Origin: Paratinospora sagittata
Taxonomy: Eukaryota > Streptophyta > Magnoliopsida > Ranunculales > Menispermaceae
Direction: 5' to 3'
Length of the DNA: 64,000 nt
Assembly (NCBI GenBank): GCA_035771175.1
Contig: CM069603.1
Location: 27,558,308-27,622,307, forward strand
Position 1 is the first letter of the stretch; each line of letters begins with the position of its first letter. Shown one piece after another: positions 33,061 to 45,518 of this stretch. The notes under the pieces were generated by a model that ran no database searches, was not told the DNA's origin, and worked only from the letters and a program-made list of their open reading frames with translations. Both the position numbers and the translations under genes were made by a program.

Positions 33061-36000
33061 TAATATGGGCCAACAATCGCATCTGTCGGATTGCATCTAC
33101 TATGATCAAATCCGACGGTACACAAAGGGGCATCACTAGCACCCACTTAAATGCTTATAGAAAGACCTCCAAAACTCTATTTCGGCCATGAGAATTCTAT
33201 GTTCTCAAAATCTCGTCCCTTCCCTTTCATTATTTTAAGCATTTTCATGATTTCAGTTTCTGTCTTAGAAAGAGCATTGACCATTACCTACTTCGAATTT
33301 CTTGTGAATTAGAGTGTTGCACTAATTATAAGAAGAGATGGTTATATCATAGGAGACAATCGTCACTGATCAATAAGCACTAGAGCGGGATAAATTTGTT
33401 TTACGGACATAGAGTTAAACTCTATTCTTGATTAACAACTACACCATTGTACAATTTAGTGGTAATTCGCATCTACACACCAATTACAATTGAATTTTGA
33501 AAACAAGAAAGTTGGTTTCAGTGCGGGTCGTTGAGGGCTTTCACAGAATCACAACGGTTGCCGGTCATTGTTGTAAAAGATTCTCCCCACGTTAGAAAGA
33601 CCAATTGGAAAAACCTTTCTCGAGAGGATCTCCTGACGTAGAAAGATTCTCTTAGTGGCATGGCATGGCTTCCTTAATTGTGGCTTTGATGCCACCATTT
33701 CCTAATTCTTAAATCCGCCAAGAGTAGAGTTGGAAGTTAGACGGGTAGTATAGAAATTTAAAAACCGATTACCTTATATGTATTTTTTAAAGATACAGAT
33801 TACAATACATTTTTTTTCAAGTGGGTAGACTATGCCTGTCAGAAAGATATAATTAAAGAATGGAAGAAAACAAAGCTTAGGCTAAGTAGACTTCAAAAAA
33901 GAAAAAATAAAAAGCTTATATAGGCTGAGTAAACGCTGTTCTATTCAAAAAACAAGATACTGATATATGACTAAAAGAAGGAATATTGGGTGCATTCACG
34001 CCAAGTGTGTGGTTGATGCCATTTAAGAATAATGTCCAACTATATATGCAGTATACACTTTTGATAGAGAGTAACAAGTGGGTGCTAAATCATTTTCCAT
34101 ATTTTAGGTATTTTTTAGCTTCTTATGAATATACATTTAATAATCTACTTGCGAAAAGCATGTTGTAATACATTTTGGGGAGTGACGTCCAACAACCTCT
34201 GTAGTTTTCGATTTTGAAATAGTGTTTACACCGGGGGCTTAGACCGAATTCTTTTAACAGAACGGTAAGGACTGATCATTTTGAGAACTATTGCAAAATA
34301 AAAATGCTACTATCTCAATACATGACTGTATGATTTAAAATAATTCAAAAGTATTGAACTGATATTGTTTGGATTATTATATTACAATATTGTAATTTAT
34401 AGGTTGCATAGACAAAAAAAAGTTGCTTTACTAGTGAGGGCAAAAAAGAGGTTTAACCTATCAACTAAGGATTACACGATTTGACATTTTTTTTTAGTCT
34501 TTCCATAACTACATCAATATTGGGAATAGAGTTAATAAGAGGGTGAATCAAGTTGGGAAGCTTTAGCATATAAGTTGGAGAAATCATACTATAAAAGCCC
34601 AATTATTAATATTGTATGACAAAAGAGAAGCCAATGGATTGTGCTTAGAAACTTGTGGGGACTTCTTGTATTTATTTTAGTTGCAGAAGGCAAAGGGAAA
34701 AGTTGTGATTTTTGTTTTGTTTATGTGAGACATAATGATCAACTAAAGCTATTCAAGGTATCTACCTTTGAGTGCTGCCCATGCTATCCATATTATGCCT
34801 TATTAAAGCTTTTCAATATATATATATATGACGAAAACTCTAGTTATATCTAATGCTAATAATTAAGGTCCTTTACCTCACTCCTTGCAAATTAAATATA
34901 AATTTGTGTATTAGTTTTTTTTTTTTTCTTTCCAATTCCATTAATGCAAGTTTATTTAGTTTAATGAATTGGTTATTATTAATTAATTAGGTGTTAAATA
35001 TACTCACTTTTGTGAGTTGGTAGTAAATGTTCTTTTTTTTTTTTGTCGATGAGTTGGTAGTAAAAGTACACATTTTATTTTGTAAGTTGTTTAAATATTT
35101 TAATAGATAGTTTTATTTATAAATATGTTTTTCTAGATCCCCCCCCACCCCCCCCCCCCCCCCCCCCCCCTTGTCTATAAGAGATATTTTAGTTAATTGA
35201 TGCTTTATAATTTTCATACTAAATTATTTTTTATTTTTTTTGAAGACCTAATTTAATGTTAAATAAATAAATAAATAAAGAACTAATAACTATTTCTTTA
35301 GTACTTCAATTGTTCATTTATATGTTAGATATGCTTTTTTTTCTTCTTCTCTTTTTGTAATGACTGGTACGCGCTAATATAAAATATTTAATAAATAATA
35401 TGATAATTTACAAAACAACCACACACCTAAGAGTTAGAATCTTAAATTATTTTAATGTAATTATCCATAAAGTTTTTTACTTCGATCCGTCTAGGAATAC
35501 AAAAGCAAGAAAACTAGGACTATGGCCCTTAAAAATTTTGGTTGAAAACTTTAAATAAATTATACGTCATATTACTTTTCTCTCCTTTAATTCTATTTTG
35601 CATTTATCAAGTTTCAATATTAAGATATTTAGAATAAGAGTGTGCATTAGCTGCTATCATCTTTTCATTTTTGGCAATTATCTCGCATTTCTAGGTTTTT
35701 CCGTTAATATATTTATACTTGGATTACCTTATAAATCTAAGGATTGTTTTAGAAATTAATTATTAGGAACATACATCTTTCTTTTTTTCTTTTTTTTTTT
35801 AAATAATGATGGACCAAAATCTGACTCCGTTTGGTAAAGCGTTTACAAAAAACAAACGATTTTTTTTAAAAGAAAATGTTTTAAAAACATACTTTTCAAA
35901 CTAACATTGTCCTCAAAAGTTGTTGAATAACCTCGAATCGCGCATTAACACTTGATTCGAGACAATCCAACAATTCTCAGAAGTAATGTCAACAAAATGC

Positions 36001-36970
36001 GTTAGTCAAGCATTAATCTTTTAAAAAAGCTAGTCTTACTTAATTTCTTATACAAGGAGAAAAATTATATTTCCGACTAGTCAAAAACAGACTTTGTCAA
36101 ACATTTTCAAAAATACTTTTAATCCAAAAGCACTTTGAAAAAGCTCCAATAAATTAGCCTGTTATTCTCTTGTGTTACAAAAAGCCATAAACAATCATTT
36201 TTTCAAAATAATTATTAATGGAAACTATAGTTAATCATAAGGATATGTTTTTATCCATTTTGGAGGGGAGATCTCCAAATTAGAAAAAGAGATGAAAAGA
36301 TGAAAAATTATAAGGTTTTTTTTCTTTTTTCTTTTGAGTTGAGAAATTAGAAGTTAATATATATATAACATTGTATTTTCCTTTCAAACATAATTGAAAG
36401 CAGCAGTAGATTTAGTTGCTGCATACATTTTCATCTTTTTTTTTTTTTTTCTCTTTTCTTTCAATTCATAACAAGCCTTATATATATAAAAACTGACATA
36501 CAGCTTGGCTGGCTCTAAGCCAACCTTTTCTAGCTAATACAAATACAGCCATTAATTAAAAGAAACAATGACTTTCTGATCATGAAATGTAGCCAAATGA
36601 CAGCTTAGTTAGTCAGTTTGGATATCTCAATCACAGTGTCTCATTCCAAAAGATATACTATGTATGTAAGAAATGGCCCTATTAACGTGCTCTTCAGCCT
36701 CTTGACAACTCTAGTTTCCTCATGCAATTTTATTAGTTTTAATATTTTTTTTTTTTTTGCATAATAATAATAATGGACGTTAACATGCATGTGTGACCCC
36801 ATGAGCTATGTTGATCTATACATACATCCGGCCACCCTGACAATAATAAGGCACCCTGATTGTTGGAGGCCAGGGCCCACTGGATCTGCACTCGCATGTT
36901 ATATTGGGGGGCCACTAGATCATTAATATTAGTTCCCTATCTCAATCCGAATTTTATTATTAATAATGTG
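33061..36970. other. AT-rich intergenic stretch, no gene recognised
   Basis: No frame with recognisable domains on either strand. It contains homopolymer and low-complexity tracts, including the poly-C run at 35139-35170 and (AAAT)n near 35260. Some of 33140-33760 reads like decayed LTR sequence, but I could not establish ends. Confidence 0.45.
35139..35170. repeat. poly-C tract (8 C, A, 23 C)
   Basis: Eight C, one A, then 23 uninterrupted C, in an otherwise very AT-rich context. The opposite strand is a poly-G run able to form quadruplex structures. Confidence 0.9.
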
Positions 36971-36987
36971 CTCATTTTTAAGTTTTT

Positions 36988-37278
36988 TTTTTTTTTATAG
37001 AAGATACAAACATATAATATTTGCCCTTCATAGGATATTAGGCTCAGTTTCTGAACCCACTAATTCTTACACTAATAGGGTGAGACTATAATGACCACCC
37101 AACGATACGAATCAACCTAAGTCGAGTTTAAAAATTTATCTCTTCTGTCCAACTCGTATCTTATGCCGATGTAGCTTTTACGAACTTTATGCAAGTATCC
37201 GTCGTGGCACGTAATTTAAAAAACTACTGCCCTTCAGTGACTGAAACTGATGACCAACTGCGCCAACACCTGATTGGC
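36988..37278 (-). mobile_element. SINE with 17-bp target-site duplication
   Basis: Flanked by the direct repeat CTCATTTTTAAGTTTTT (36971-36987 and 37279-37295). Poly-T at the left end is the poly-A tail of the minus-strand element. At the right end the minus strand has GTTGGCGCAGTTGGTCATCA (tRNA A-box-like) followed by GTTTCAGTCACTG (possible B-box). No coding capacity. Confidence 0.8.
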
Positions 37279-37562
37279 CTCATTTTTAAGTTTTTACAAA
37301 TTATCAATCAAGCAGCAAGTCTTCTTGCTCTTTTTCACGAATTGTAATCATTTAACTTAAATTATAATAATAGTACAATATTATAATCCTTTTAAAATGA
37401 TACAATTTTAAAAATTATAAGTATTTTAAGTGAGATGGAAGCAACAGTAATTCAGAAAAAAAACATAATCATCAATAGATGTGCATATTAATCACTTGTA
37501 ACTAATTAATATCAATAAGTATTATTCATATATCATACATTACATAAGCTAGTGGTCTAATA

Positions 37563-37581
37563 CACGCGCGCGCGCACACAC

Positions 37582-37613
<32 letters not shown>
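37563..37613. repeat. compound microsatellite (CG)n(CA)n(TA)n
   Basis: ACACGCGCGCGCGCACACAC followed by ATTTAT and a long TA run. Purine-pyrimidine alternation. Confidence 0.85.
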
Positions 37614-37619
<6 letters not shown>

Positions 37620-37937
37620 TATTGATTAGTGTGGTGTTTGTTTGTCTAGATTAATAGACTAATAGTCTATTGCAACAAAAAGTTGGTACTCCAACATTAG
37701 CTGCAAACCAAAAATTAGTATATAATGAATAGGGTTTAGGGTTCATATAAATATATAATATATAATTTGGTTTGGATCGGAATATTATTATATATCGCCA
37801 AAATGATGAAGGGGAATAAAAAAGTCAAATGTTTTTAAAGGAAAATATATAGCTCAATCAATTCCACCACCAGCTTGTTTGAATAGCTCAAATAGCCAGC
37901 TGTTTATGTCCGAGCATATATATATATACATGTGTGT

Positions 37938-40900
37938 GAGAAATGATTCTTTAATACCTAAAAAAATATGTAAAGTGACACTGATAGGCTCTACATGATT
38001 GTAAGTTTTACCACAAATATTACTTTTCTTACCATATTTACTTTTATCACCCCACCCAATTGTTACCCACTTTTTTTACCTCAAAAAAATACACAAAACT
38101 TCATAAGCTAACTTCATTTATTAAAAAAAAAAAAACCTCCGTTTCCTTCTTCGTTTTCTCTTCTCCAATGAACCCTAAATCTCATTGTCATTCTTCTTCC
38201 CTCGATCTATTCCCTCGATTCTTCTTCTTCTTCTTCGATACTCAATCCACAAACATTTCTTCTTCATCAACGCCGTCGTTCTCATATTTCTCGTTAAAAA
38301 ATGAACCCTAACTCAAAACACCTTCAAATCGAGCTTTTTTATGATTTTTTTGTATTTTTTTTTGTATATTCTGGGTTTCAAATGAAAAAAAAATCGTCAT
38401 CAATTCGGGCCTGCGTGCCAAACCTATGACATAAGGTTCGGTCGGGTCCGACCGAATCTATGACAGCAGATTCAGTCTACATTGGGTTCTGTCGGACCCG
38501 ACCGAACTTTATATTTTTGGATTTTTTTCGAGGGGATGACCCCTCTAGTAAGTTATGGTGGTGATCTAACTTGTTTGTTGGTGTTTTTTGTAATTTTTTA
38601 TACAACTTGTATGACAACGCACCGTTAACTCTTGTATTGATGTCTATCGGGAGCAAACGGTACATCGATGCTCAAATGAGGTGGAAGGTACGTCTAAATA
38701 GGTTCATGTCGCTTCAAAGGCCATGAATATATAATTATCACACGAATATCCTTGGAAAAAATTGAAAGTATAAGTATTGATAAGACACGACCGAACCTAA
38801 TGTCTAGGTTAGGTTGGACAGTACTGAACCTTATACACAGGTTCAGTCTTGTCCCACCGAACCTAATATTTTTTGTTGTTTTTAAGGATATTTGTGTGGT
38901 AATTATGCATTCATGGCCCTTGAAGCGACATGAGCCCATTTCAACGTACATTTCACCTCATTTGAGTGTCGGTGTACTGTTTGCCACTGATAGACAGTAA
39001 TACAAGGGTTAACAGTGTGTTGGCATACAAGTTGCATTGAAAACTACAACAAACAAGTTAGACCACCATCATAACTTACTAGAGTGATCGTCCCCTAGAA
39101 AAAACCTGAAAATATAAGGTTCGGTCGGGTTCGACCGAACCCAATGCATAGGTTAGGTCAGGGCCGACCGAACCTGCTGTCAGAGATTCGGTCGGACCCG
39201 ACCGAACCTTATGTCATAGGTTCGGGCACGTAAGCCTGAATCGGTAACAATTTTTTTCATTTGAAACCCAGAATACATACAAAAAAAAATACAAAAAAAT
39301 TGCAAAAAATTCATCAAAGATTGTTAAACTTCGTCCCAACTTGAATCACCCGCCATTATGTTTTTAAATGGTGTGAAAATCGAATGTTTTAATTGCTTGG
39401 AGGTTTCTACAGATTTGAGGAAACTACTAAAAAATGCCTAAAAATAGAGGTAAAATCTTATAAATAATGCTTAGGAGAAGAAAGCTATGAAGATTGTTGT
39501 AGGAACATTATAATAGAATAATGGTTTAGGGTTTACGGGATGAAAATGAAGGGTCTAGGGTTTGTGGGATGAAGATGATGAATAATATAGGAGTTTACGA
39601 TGAGGTAAATTTAGTAAAGATAGGGTTAAGTGAAAATAAAATTAATTTGAGGGTAGTTTAGACAAATCATACAAGGGTATTTTAGGAAAAAATATTTTTT
39701 TTGAGGTGTAGTAGGAACATTAAAACTTGTGGTATATTTAGTTGCTCCCTTTATATTTTGTATTGAGGTTTTAGATTAAAACTCATTTATCTATATAGGC
39801 AAAGGTTACATCTATTATAAATATTAAAAATGTGATAAGTATGTTAATAAAATTATTTTCCCATTATTTTTAATAGGTTTAAAGCAGTTACTTTTATAAA
39901 TATAAATAAATGAGTTTTAATCCAAAAAATCAATACAAAACATAAAAGCCAACAATAAAACATCAATATTTAACAATAAAAAGAAAAAGTTTAAAAAAGA
40001 AAATTTGCCAAAAAATGAAGAACATAATAATAAAAAAAAAAAACTTACACCTATGAAGGGTCCACCGGTGTCACTTTATGTGTTATTTAGGTGTTAAAAA
40101 ATTATTTCTCTTTTCTTTTTATTGTTAAATATTGATGTTTTATTGTTGACTTTTATGTTTTGCATTAATTTTTTAAATTACAACTCATTTATTTATATTT
40201 ATAAAAGTCACTGCTTTATACATATTAAAAATGTGAAGTCTAAAACACAAAAAATATATTAAAAATGTCATAAAATTATTTTTAATGGGAAAATGATTTT
40301 TGGGAGTTTCAATTTTTCAAAAAAAATTAAAAAATCACATACGTATACAAACGAGATCTAAAAAACGTAAATGCCCTTTTTTTAAAAAAATAAAAAAATG
40401 TATTATTTTACTTTAGAAAAATATAAAATATAAAATTTTATTTAAAAATATCTTTATTAATTTGTTTCAAAAAGATTTTTTATTAGTTTACTTTAGAATT
40501 AAATTTAACGAAAATCTTATATAAAAATAATTTTATTAAATTATATTCAAGAGAAATTATTTTTTAATTCAAATTTTAGGTTGATATATATTCAACCTAA
40601 TTTTAAATAAAAGTTATTTTTAGAGAAATTAAAACTTCCGAGAATCACTTTCCCATAAAAAATAATGGGAAAATAATTTTATTAACATACTTATCACATT
40701 TTTAATATTTAACCTTTGCCAATATAAATAAATGAGTTTTAATCTAAAAACTCAATAAAAAATATAAAACCCAACAATAAAACATCAATATTTAACACTA
40801 AAAAAAAGTAAAAAAAAAAAAGAAATTTGTCAAAAAAGAAGAAGAAGATAATAAAGAAAAAAAACTTACACCAGTGTAGGGCCCACCGATGTCACTTTAT

Positions 40901-41065
40901 GTTTTTTTTAGGTGTTAGAGAATCATTTCTCAAAAGAGAAAGTTAAAAAAAAAAAAAAAAATTTCTCAAAAAAAAGAACATAATAAGGAAAAAAAAAACT
41001 TACACCCATGTAGGGCTCATCGGCGTCACTTTATGTATTTTTTAAGTGTTAAAGAATCATTTCTC
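37938..41065. mobile_element. palindromic MITE complex with one left and three right terminal repeats
   Basis: A terminal repeat of about 68 bp starts GAGAAATGATTCTTTAATAC at 37938 and recurs in reverse at 40043-40110, 40863-40931 and 40998-41065, each containing GTCACTTTATG and ending in TTTCTC. Subterminal AT-rich arms (ATAAATGAGTTTTAAT, ACAATAAAACATCAATATTT) also occur in both orientations (39750-40210 and 40700-40800). A foldback element occupies 38010-39737 just inside the left repeat. This indicates nested or partially duplicated copies of one MITE family. No transposase and no clear TSD. Confidence 0.6.
38010..39737. mobile_element. foldback element (family copy 3), about 1.7 kb
   Basis: Long inverted arms, about 38380-38760 pairing with 38875-39260 at high identity; for example CTTGTATGACAACGCACCGT pairs with a reverse copy near 39020. 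Outer parts pair more weakly, with AACCCTAA and TTCTTCTTC-rich sequence on the left. The arms carry several GGTTCGGTCGG..CCGACCGAACC palindromes (38432, 38486, 39118, 39186). The right end (TATTTAGTTGCTCCC) matches the right end of the 2813 copy (TATTTAGCTGCTCTC). Overlapping frames on both strands are by-products of the palindrome. Confidence 0.65.
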
Positions 41066-41207
41066 TTTACTACACTTTCTGCTCCTCTTGTTGTATTCAA
41101 TCTATCAATTGTTTTGCATTATGGCTACATAATCTTTTTCCAAGCCCTCATAAATAAACTAATCCTAATAAATTAAGTCTTGATTTTATATTTAACATCT
41201 TCTTTTT

Positions 41208-41406
41208 TTTTTTTTTTTTTTTTAGTTTTTCACCCGGTGTCCCCATCCTTAGAACGAGACTAATCCGCATTCGAGTACTGCAGAGGCATTGAGTGACTAT
41301 TTCCAAGTGGGTGCGACTAAAGTGAGCACGAATTTTGATCTTGAGACCTTCACCCTTTAACTACCTTTAAGACAGACCCCCGACTATTTATGCTGCATCA
41401 TGTTAA
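41208..41406 (-). mobile_element. Au-like SINE fragment with 18-bp TSD
   Basis: Direct repeats ATTTAACATCTTCTTTTT (41190-41207) and ATTTAACGTCTTCTTTTT (41407-41424), one mismatch. A poly-T tract at the left is the tail of a minus-strand element. The body has CACCCGGTGTCCCCATCC and CGAGACTAATCCGCATTCGA, wording I associate with the angiosperm Au SINE family. Confidence 0.75.
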
Positions 41407-41424
41407 ATTTAACGTCTTCTTTTT

Positions 41425-42560
41425 AATATATAGAGTATATATTCTTCATTATATTATTCCCAAATTTACATTACTTATTATGCCTACCCACAATAACGTT
41501 TGTTTTGAACTACTCTCAGTATCCTCAAAACTTGATGACAAAAATCATTTGCATAATTATTTAATATTTAGTATGATTAAATGTTTTGTATTAAAATCAA
41601 TATATGATTAAAATATCAATTTTTTATTCACCTAAAAAGTAAATAATACAAAAATAATATATTCTAATTGGAGAATTCTTTGTAAATATTACAAAAAATG
41701 AAAAAGATATTAGAAATTTTTTTCCTGAATCGCAGGTAGAGCATAAAATGATGCAACATGGGTCATCCATGCCCGAAAACATGTACAATGTTTGTTATAG
41801 AAGATGTTTTTCATGTAGAGTGATTTTCTCGTGAGAAAATATATATTTGCCCATACTAGTCAAATAATGAAATTTATAATTTTTTCTTTTCAGATTTTCT
41901 GAAGAAAATTCTTATATTCATGGCTATCTAATTATTATTTCTTTTGGAGGCAAGGGTAGCATTTCGACCATTTTTTGCACAGTGAGATTAGAATTTGCAG
42001 CATAGAGACTTTATTTTTAAACTTACAAACTATCAAACAATTAGATATGGGTAAGGAAGAATTAGTAATGCATAGAAGAAGTTTCATTTGCAAGAAAAAG
42101 AGATGTGTCGATAGATCACATGTACAACATATTGGGCAATTAATGAAAGATAGAAAAGAAAGTCATAGAAACATAAAAGTACCGTTCAAAAAAAAAGTTT
42201 AGTATGTTCTGTTTTGAAATTTTCGTTGTCATATCTATGAAGATACAAATACAATGCACGAATACTTTTATGTATAAAAAAAAAGAAAAGCCGACAGAAA
42301 TGCTATACTATCTTTATCAACTTGAAATCAAAGTAGTTTAGTTTAACGTGACATCAACTAATAAAAATTGGTACAAACGTTGACTAGCTTTAACAGTGTA
42401 TATTCGAACCATTTTACTTGAAGTCGATAGTTCAATTATCTTTCCTTGCAAATAAGTGAGAGTTTTTCCTCCCTTAATAAAAGTGAAAGTGAGACCATGA
42501 TAATTGGAGTTGCATCAATTACCTCTAAGGTTAGATATTTTAACGATTACAAATTACATT
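41425..42560. other. AT-rich spacer, no gene recognised
   Basis: No coding motif or terminal repeat was seen. The lysine-rich frame at 41975-42202 shows no recognisable domain. Confidence 0.4.
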
Positions 42561-42569
42561 CTACATAAA

Positions 42570-43966
42570 TTTAATATTTGATGTGAGTTTTCAAGCTTAA
42601 ATGAAATAATTTTATCAAATCAAGTAGAGTTCAAGTCAAAGCAAGAAGAGACAATCGTCAAGGCATTGATCGACAAGTTATTTACTTTTATGTATGCTTA
42701 GATTGTCATTAGGGATGTAGAATTTCACCCTATAGGAATATTCAGCAAATCCCAATTTATCCTTTACGCATTTCCAAAAATGTTCTTGAAAGTTTCTAAG
42801 TATTTGAAGTTCTTAATCTTTTTGAAATATTCTTCTAAATGAGTTTGAATGTTCAAATTAGTTATTTCCAAATGATGTTCAAGTGTTTTGAATGCTTTTG
42901 CAGTATTTGATTTGATCCAAATGATTTTATGTTGAGTTAAATTTGACGGATTTCACAAAGAATCAAGTATTTAAAATTTTCTCAGTTGAGCATGACGCTT
43001 ATATGTTTGTAGGACGCTCAAGTAGTGGCCAATTAACTTAAACATAGTGCCAGCATTGCAAGACGCTTGTCCATGAGCATGAAACTCATAAAGTTGTCTA
43101 AAATCTCTAGGCAATCCCTAAGGACGCTCACCGGTTTGTTTGAGATCAAACTGGTTCTCGGGTTGATGGACTGTAAGATGCTCGCTCTAATGCAGGACAC
43201 TCACGTGCTGAATGAACCTTCTGGGTTTCATTGCAGTAGCACCCTCTTCGAGTTGCAGAATGCTCACCCAGTTGTGTCAGAAGAGACAGTCTTCTGAAGT
43301 GTGTCGCGTCAGTTCTGAACGTTTTGCCATTTTGGTGAAAATGTTTTTTGACAGAAATCTTTAACGAGTGTGTTAACTCCATTTTCATGAAAGATTCTAT
43401 CTGTTGATTTTGAAATTCAAACGAAAAGTTTAGGATTTTTGGGATGTTGAAACCCTAATGAACATCTATAAGAAGGAAATACTTTGGCGTTGTTCATACA
43501 TATACAGAGACAGATATACATACACAAAGAGAAAAATAGAGAAAAATTCTGATTTACACTATTTGAAAGTTAGTCGTTTACTTTGCATAAAAATTCTAAA
43601 AAGTGATTTTATCATTCTTTGAGTTTTTTGAAAATCATTCATTGGATTTGAGAGCTTCTAAATTTCATATCTTGAGTCAAAATCCAAATGGAAGTGAGAA
43701 GGAGCAACTTCATATTTTCAGTTGCGCTCAATCTTATTCATCTTGCTGAACATACCTTGTGTGAAGTTCATATTACTCTGTGAGTATTTCATTTGATTAT
43801 TGGTAAGAGAATCAATTTTATTGTACTAAAATTTATTTTTAAAGTGACGGGGAGTCAATTAAGTGTTAGCTTGTTTAAGCTAAAGTGTAACGATTGTTCT
43901 CACACCCGCAAGTTGAGAAAGTGTAACGGTTTGATCCTAATCAAAGAGATTGGGTTGATGATCTAA
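42570..43966 (+). repeat. degenerate Sirevirus-like LTR A
   Basis: Shares with LTR B a GTTGATTTTGAAATTCAAA-like block (43400), the GAAACCCTAAT leader-like block and GTAACGGTTTGATCCT (43922). It is interrupted by the start of LTR B at about 43967. No internal coding region is adjacent. The left boundary is approximate. Confidence 0.45.
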
Positions 43967-45518
43967 TGACCCCTATGGTTGGCTTTCGGTTTTGATGATT
44001 ACAAGCAACATGAGTCTTTTGTTGCTAATCACGTCAATCAAGTGTTTTCAGCTTTATAGACCACCACAATTCAAGTATAAAAGTTGAAGCATGAAGACAT
44101 TGAACACTTTGAAATTCAAGTCAAGGTCAAGCGCTTAAAGATCAAATCTTGAAGTCCATATTGTAAATTTTATTTTATCTTTCAGATGATCTTTATATTG
44201 TAGGATCTTGCTCTTGAAATTGCTCAAACTTTATGCATATCATATTTTCCAAATGAGCATAATTCTTAAATGATTTTGAGAAAGTAATTTTCAAAGATCT
44301 CAATCATGATTTACTCTTTATCAAAGTTGATTTCAAGTGTTTTCAAATCTTTGATTTGATGTTCAAAAGTGTTTGATTTGATTTAAACAAGTTCGTGCAT
44401 TGAATTTTGAAAGCAAAGTCAAGTTTTGGTGTTAAGTGTCAGGCCAACGAGCTCCCATAGTTGGCAGTGTGCTCCTAGCAATGCCAGATCACTTAAATGG
44501 TCTGTTGCGGCCACCAGCGTGCTCCCGGTTGGAGCAAGGCGCTGCTGTATGCCTAGAAAATGTTTGGTCTCTGGATTTTCTTAAACAAGCTCACTCCATA
44601 ACGAAGAGGCATGCTCCTCTTAGACTCAGACAAAACACCCCTCTCGGTCTGATTCCAGAAGAGCGCTCCTAAAGGGAGAAGTGCGCTCTTTTCTGGGCAA
44701 CTGAGAAGTATTCTTCATGCGTCAGCGTACTCCTGTCCGGAGCAACACACCGTTGCCTTGGTGTCAAAAGAAAATGACTTTTGAGCAAAGTTTCACACAA
44801 GTTTTTGCCCCATCCATTTTGGTGAAAGAATCAGAACGTTGAGCTTTGAATTTTGAATTCAAATCAGAGGTTTCTAGGAGATTGAAACCATAATGTGTGC
44901 TCATGCTCTGTTTTATATAAAACAATAGTTGTGTTTCTTCAAAACACAACACCAACGAACTATTTGCAAGTTAGTTTGTGCTTTCAAGTGTTTAAGTGTT
45001 TTTCAACTGAGAAAACTTGTTCTTAAAAGTTATCTTTAGATTTAACGTGCTTTGATCTTCCCCATTTTCAATCATCCAAAGAACATTCTTAAAGAAGACC
45101 ATACTCTCTGCTCTAATGCATATTTTTCATCATTTTCTGAGCATTTCTTGAGTAAGGTCCAGAGCTTTTGTAAGTATATTAGAGGTTTTCTGGTAATGAA
45201 ATACCTCACATTCAAAGATCTTATTTTAGTGGTTGTATTAGTCACTGGGAAGTCCTTCGAGGAGACACAGTGTTTTTAATAGGTTGCTCAAACTTGTCAA
45301 GTGAGTATGTAACCGGTTTGATCCTTACCCGTGAAGTAGGAGTCCCTAGTGAGAAGGTTGGGAAATCTTGGTCAGGGAGACCAAGTCGTGGAGGTAGGCT
45401 TTACGAGCCGAACCATGTGCTTTACATTTCCTACAATCTTTATTTACTACCTACATTTTATTTTTGTTTATGATCATTACTTGAAAGGTTTTTTAAAAAC
45501 CCTGCAAGTGTCTAATTT
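43967..45518 (+). repeat. degenerate Sirevirus-like LTR B, truncated by the Gypsy element
   Basis: Begins TGACCCCTATGGTTGGCTTT and GGTTTTGATGATTACAAGCA, wording typical of long Sirevirus LTRs. It carries GTAACCGGTTTGATCC (45309) and GAAAGGTTTTTTAAAAACCC (45483). It breaks off at 45518, where the Gypsy LTR starts. The frame at 44436-44672 is not a gene. Confidence 0.45.

Noticed and set aside
37563..37613. Short alternating repeats considered as a CRISPR-like or regulatory array
   Set aside because: Plain dinucleotide microsatellite without spacers.
38477..39000. Similar frames on both strands (MYRLLPIDIN, MYVEMGSCRF, MEKIESISID)
   Set aside because: They are the two arms of a palindrome read in opposite directions, with no domain.
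44436..44672. 78-codon frame
   Set aside because: It sits in a degenerate LTR with repeated GAGC/GCTC words. Coding function is unlikely.
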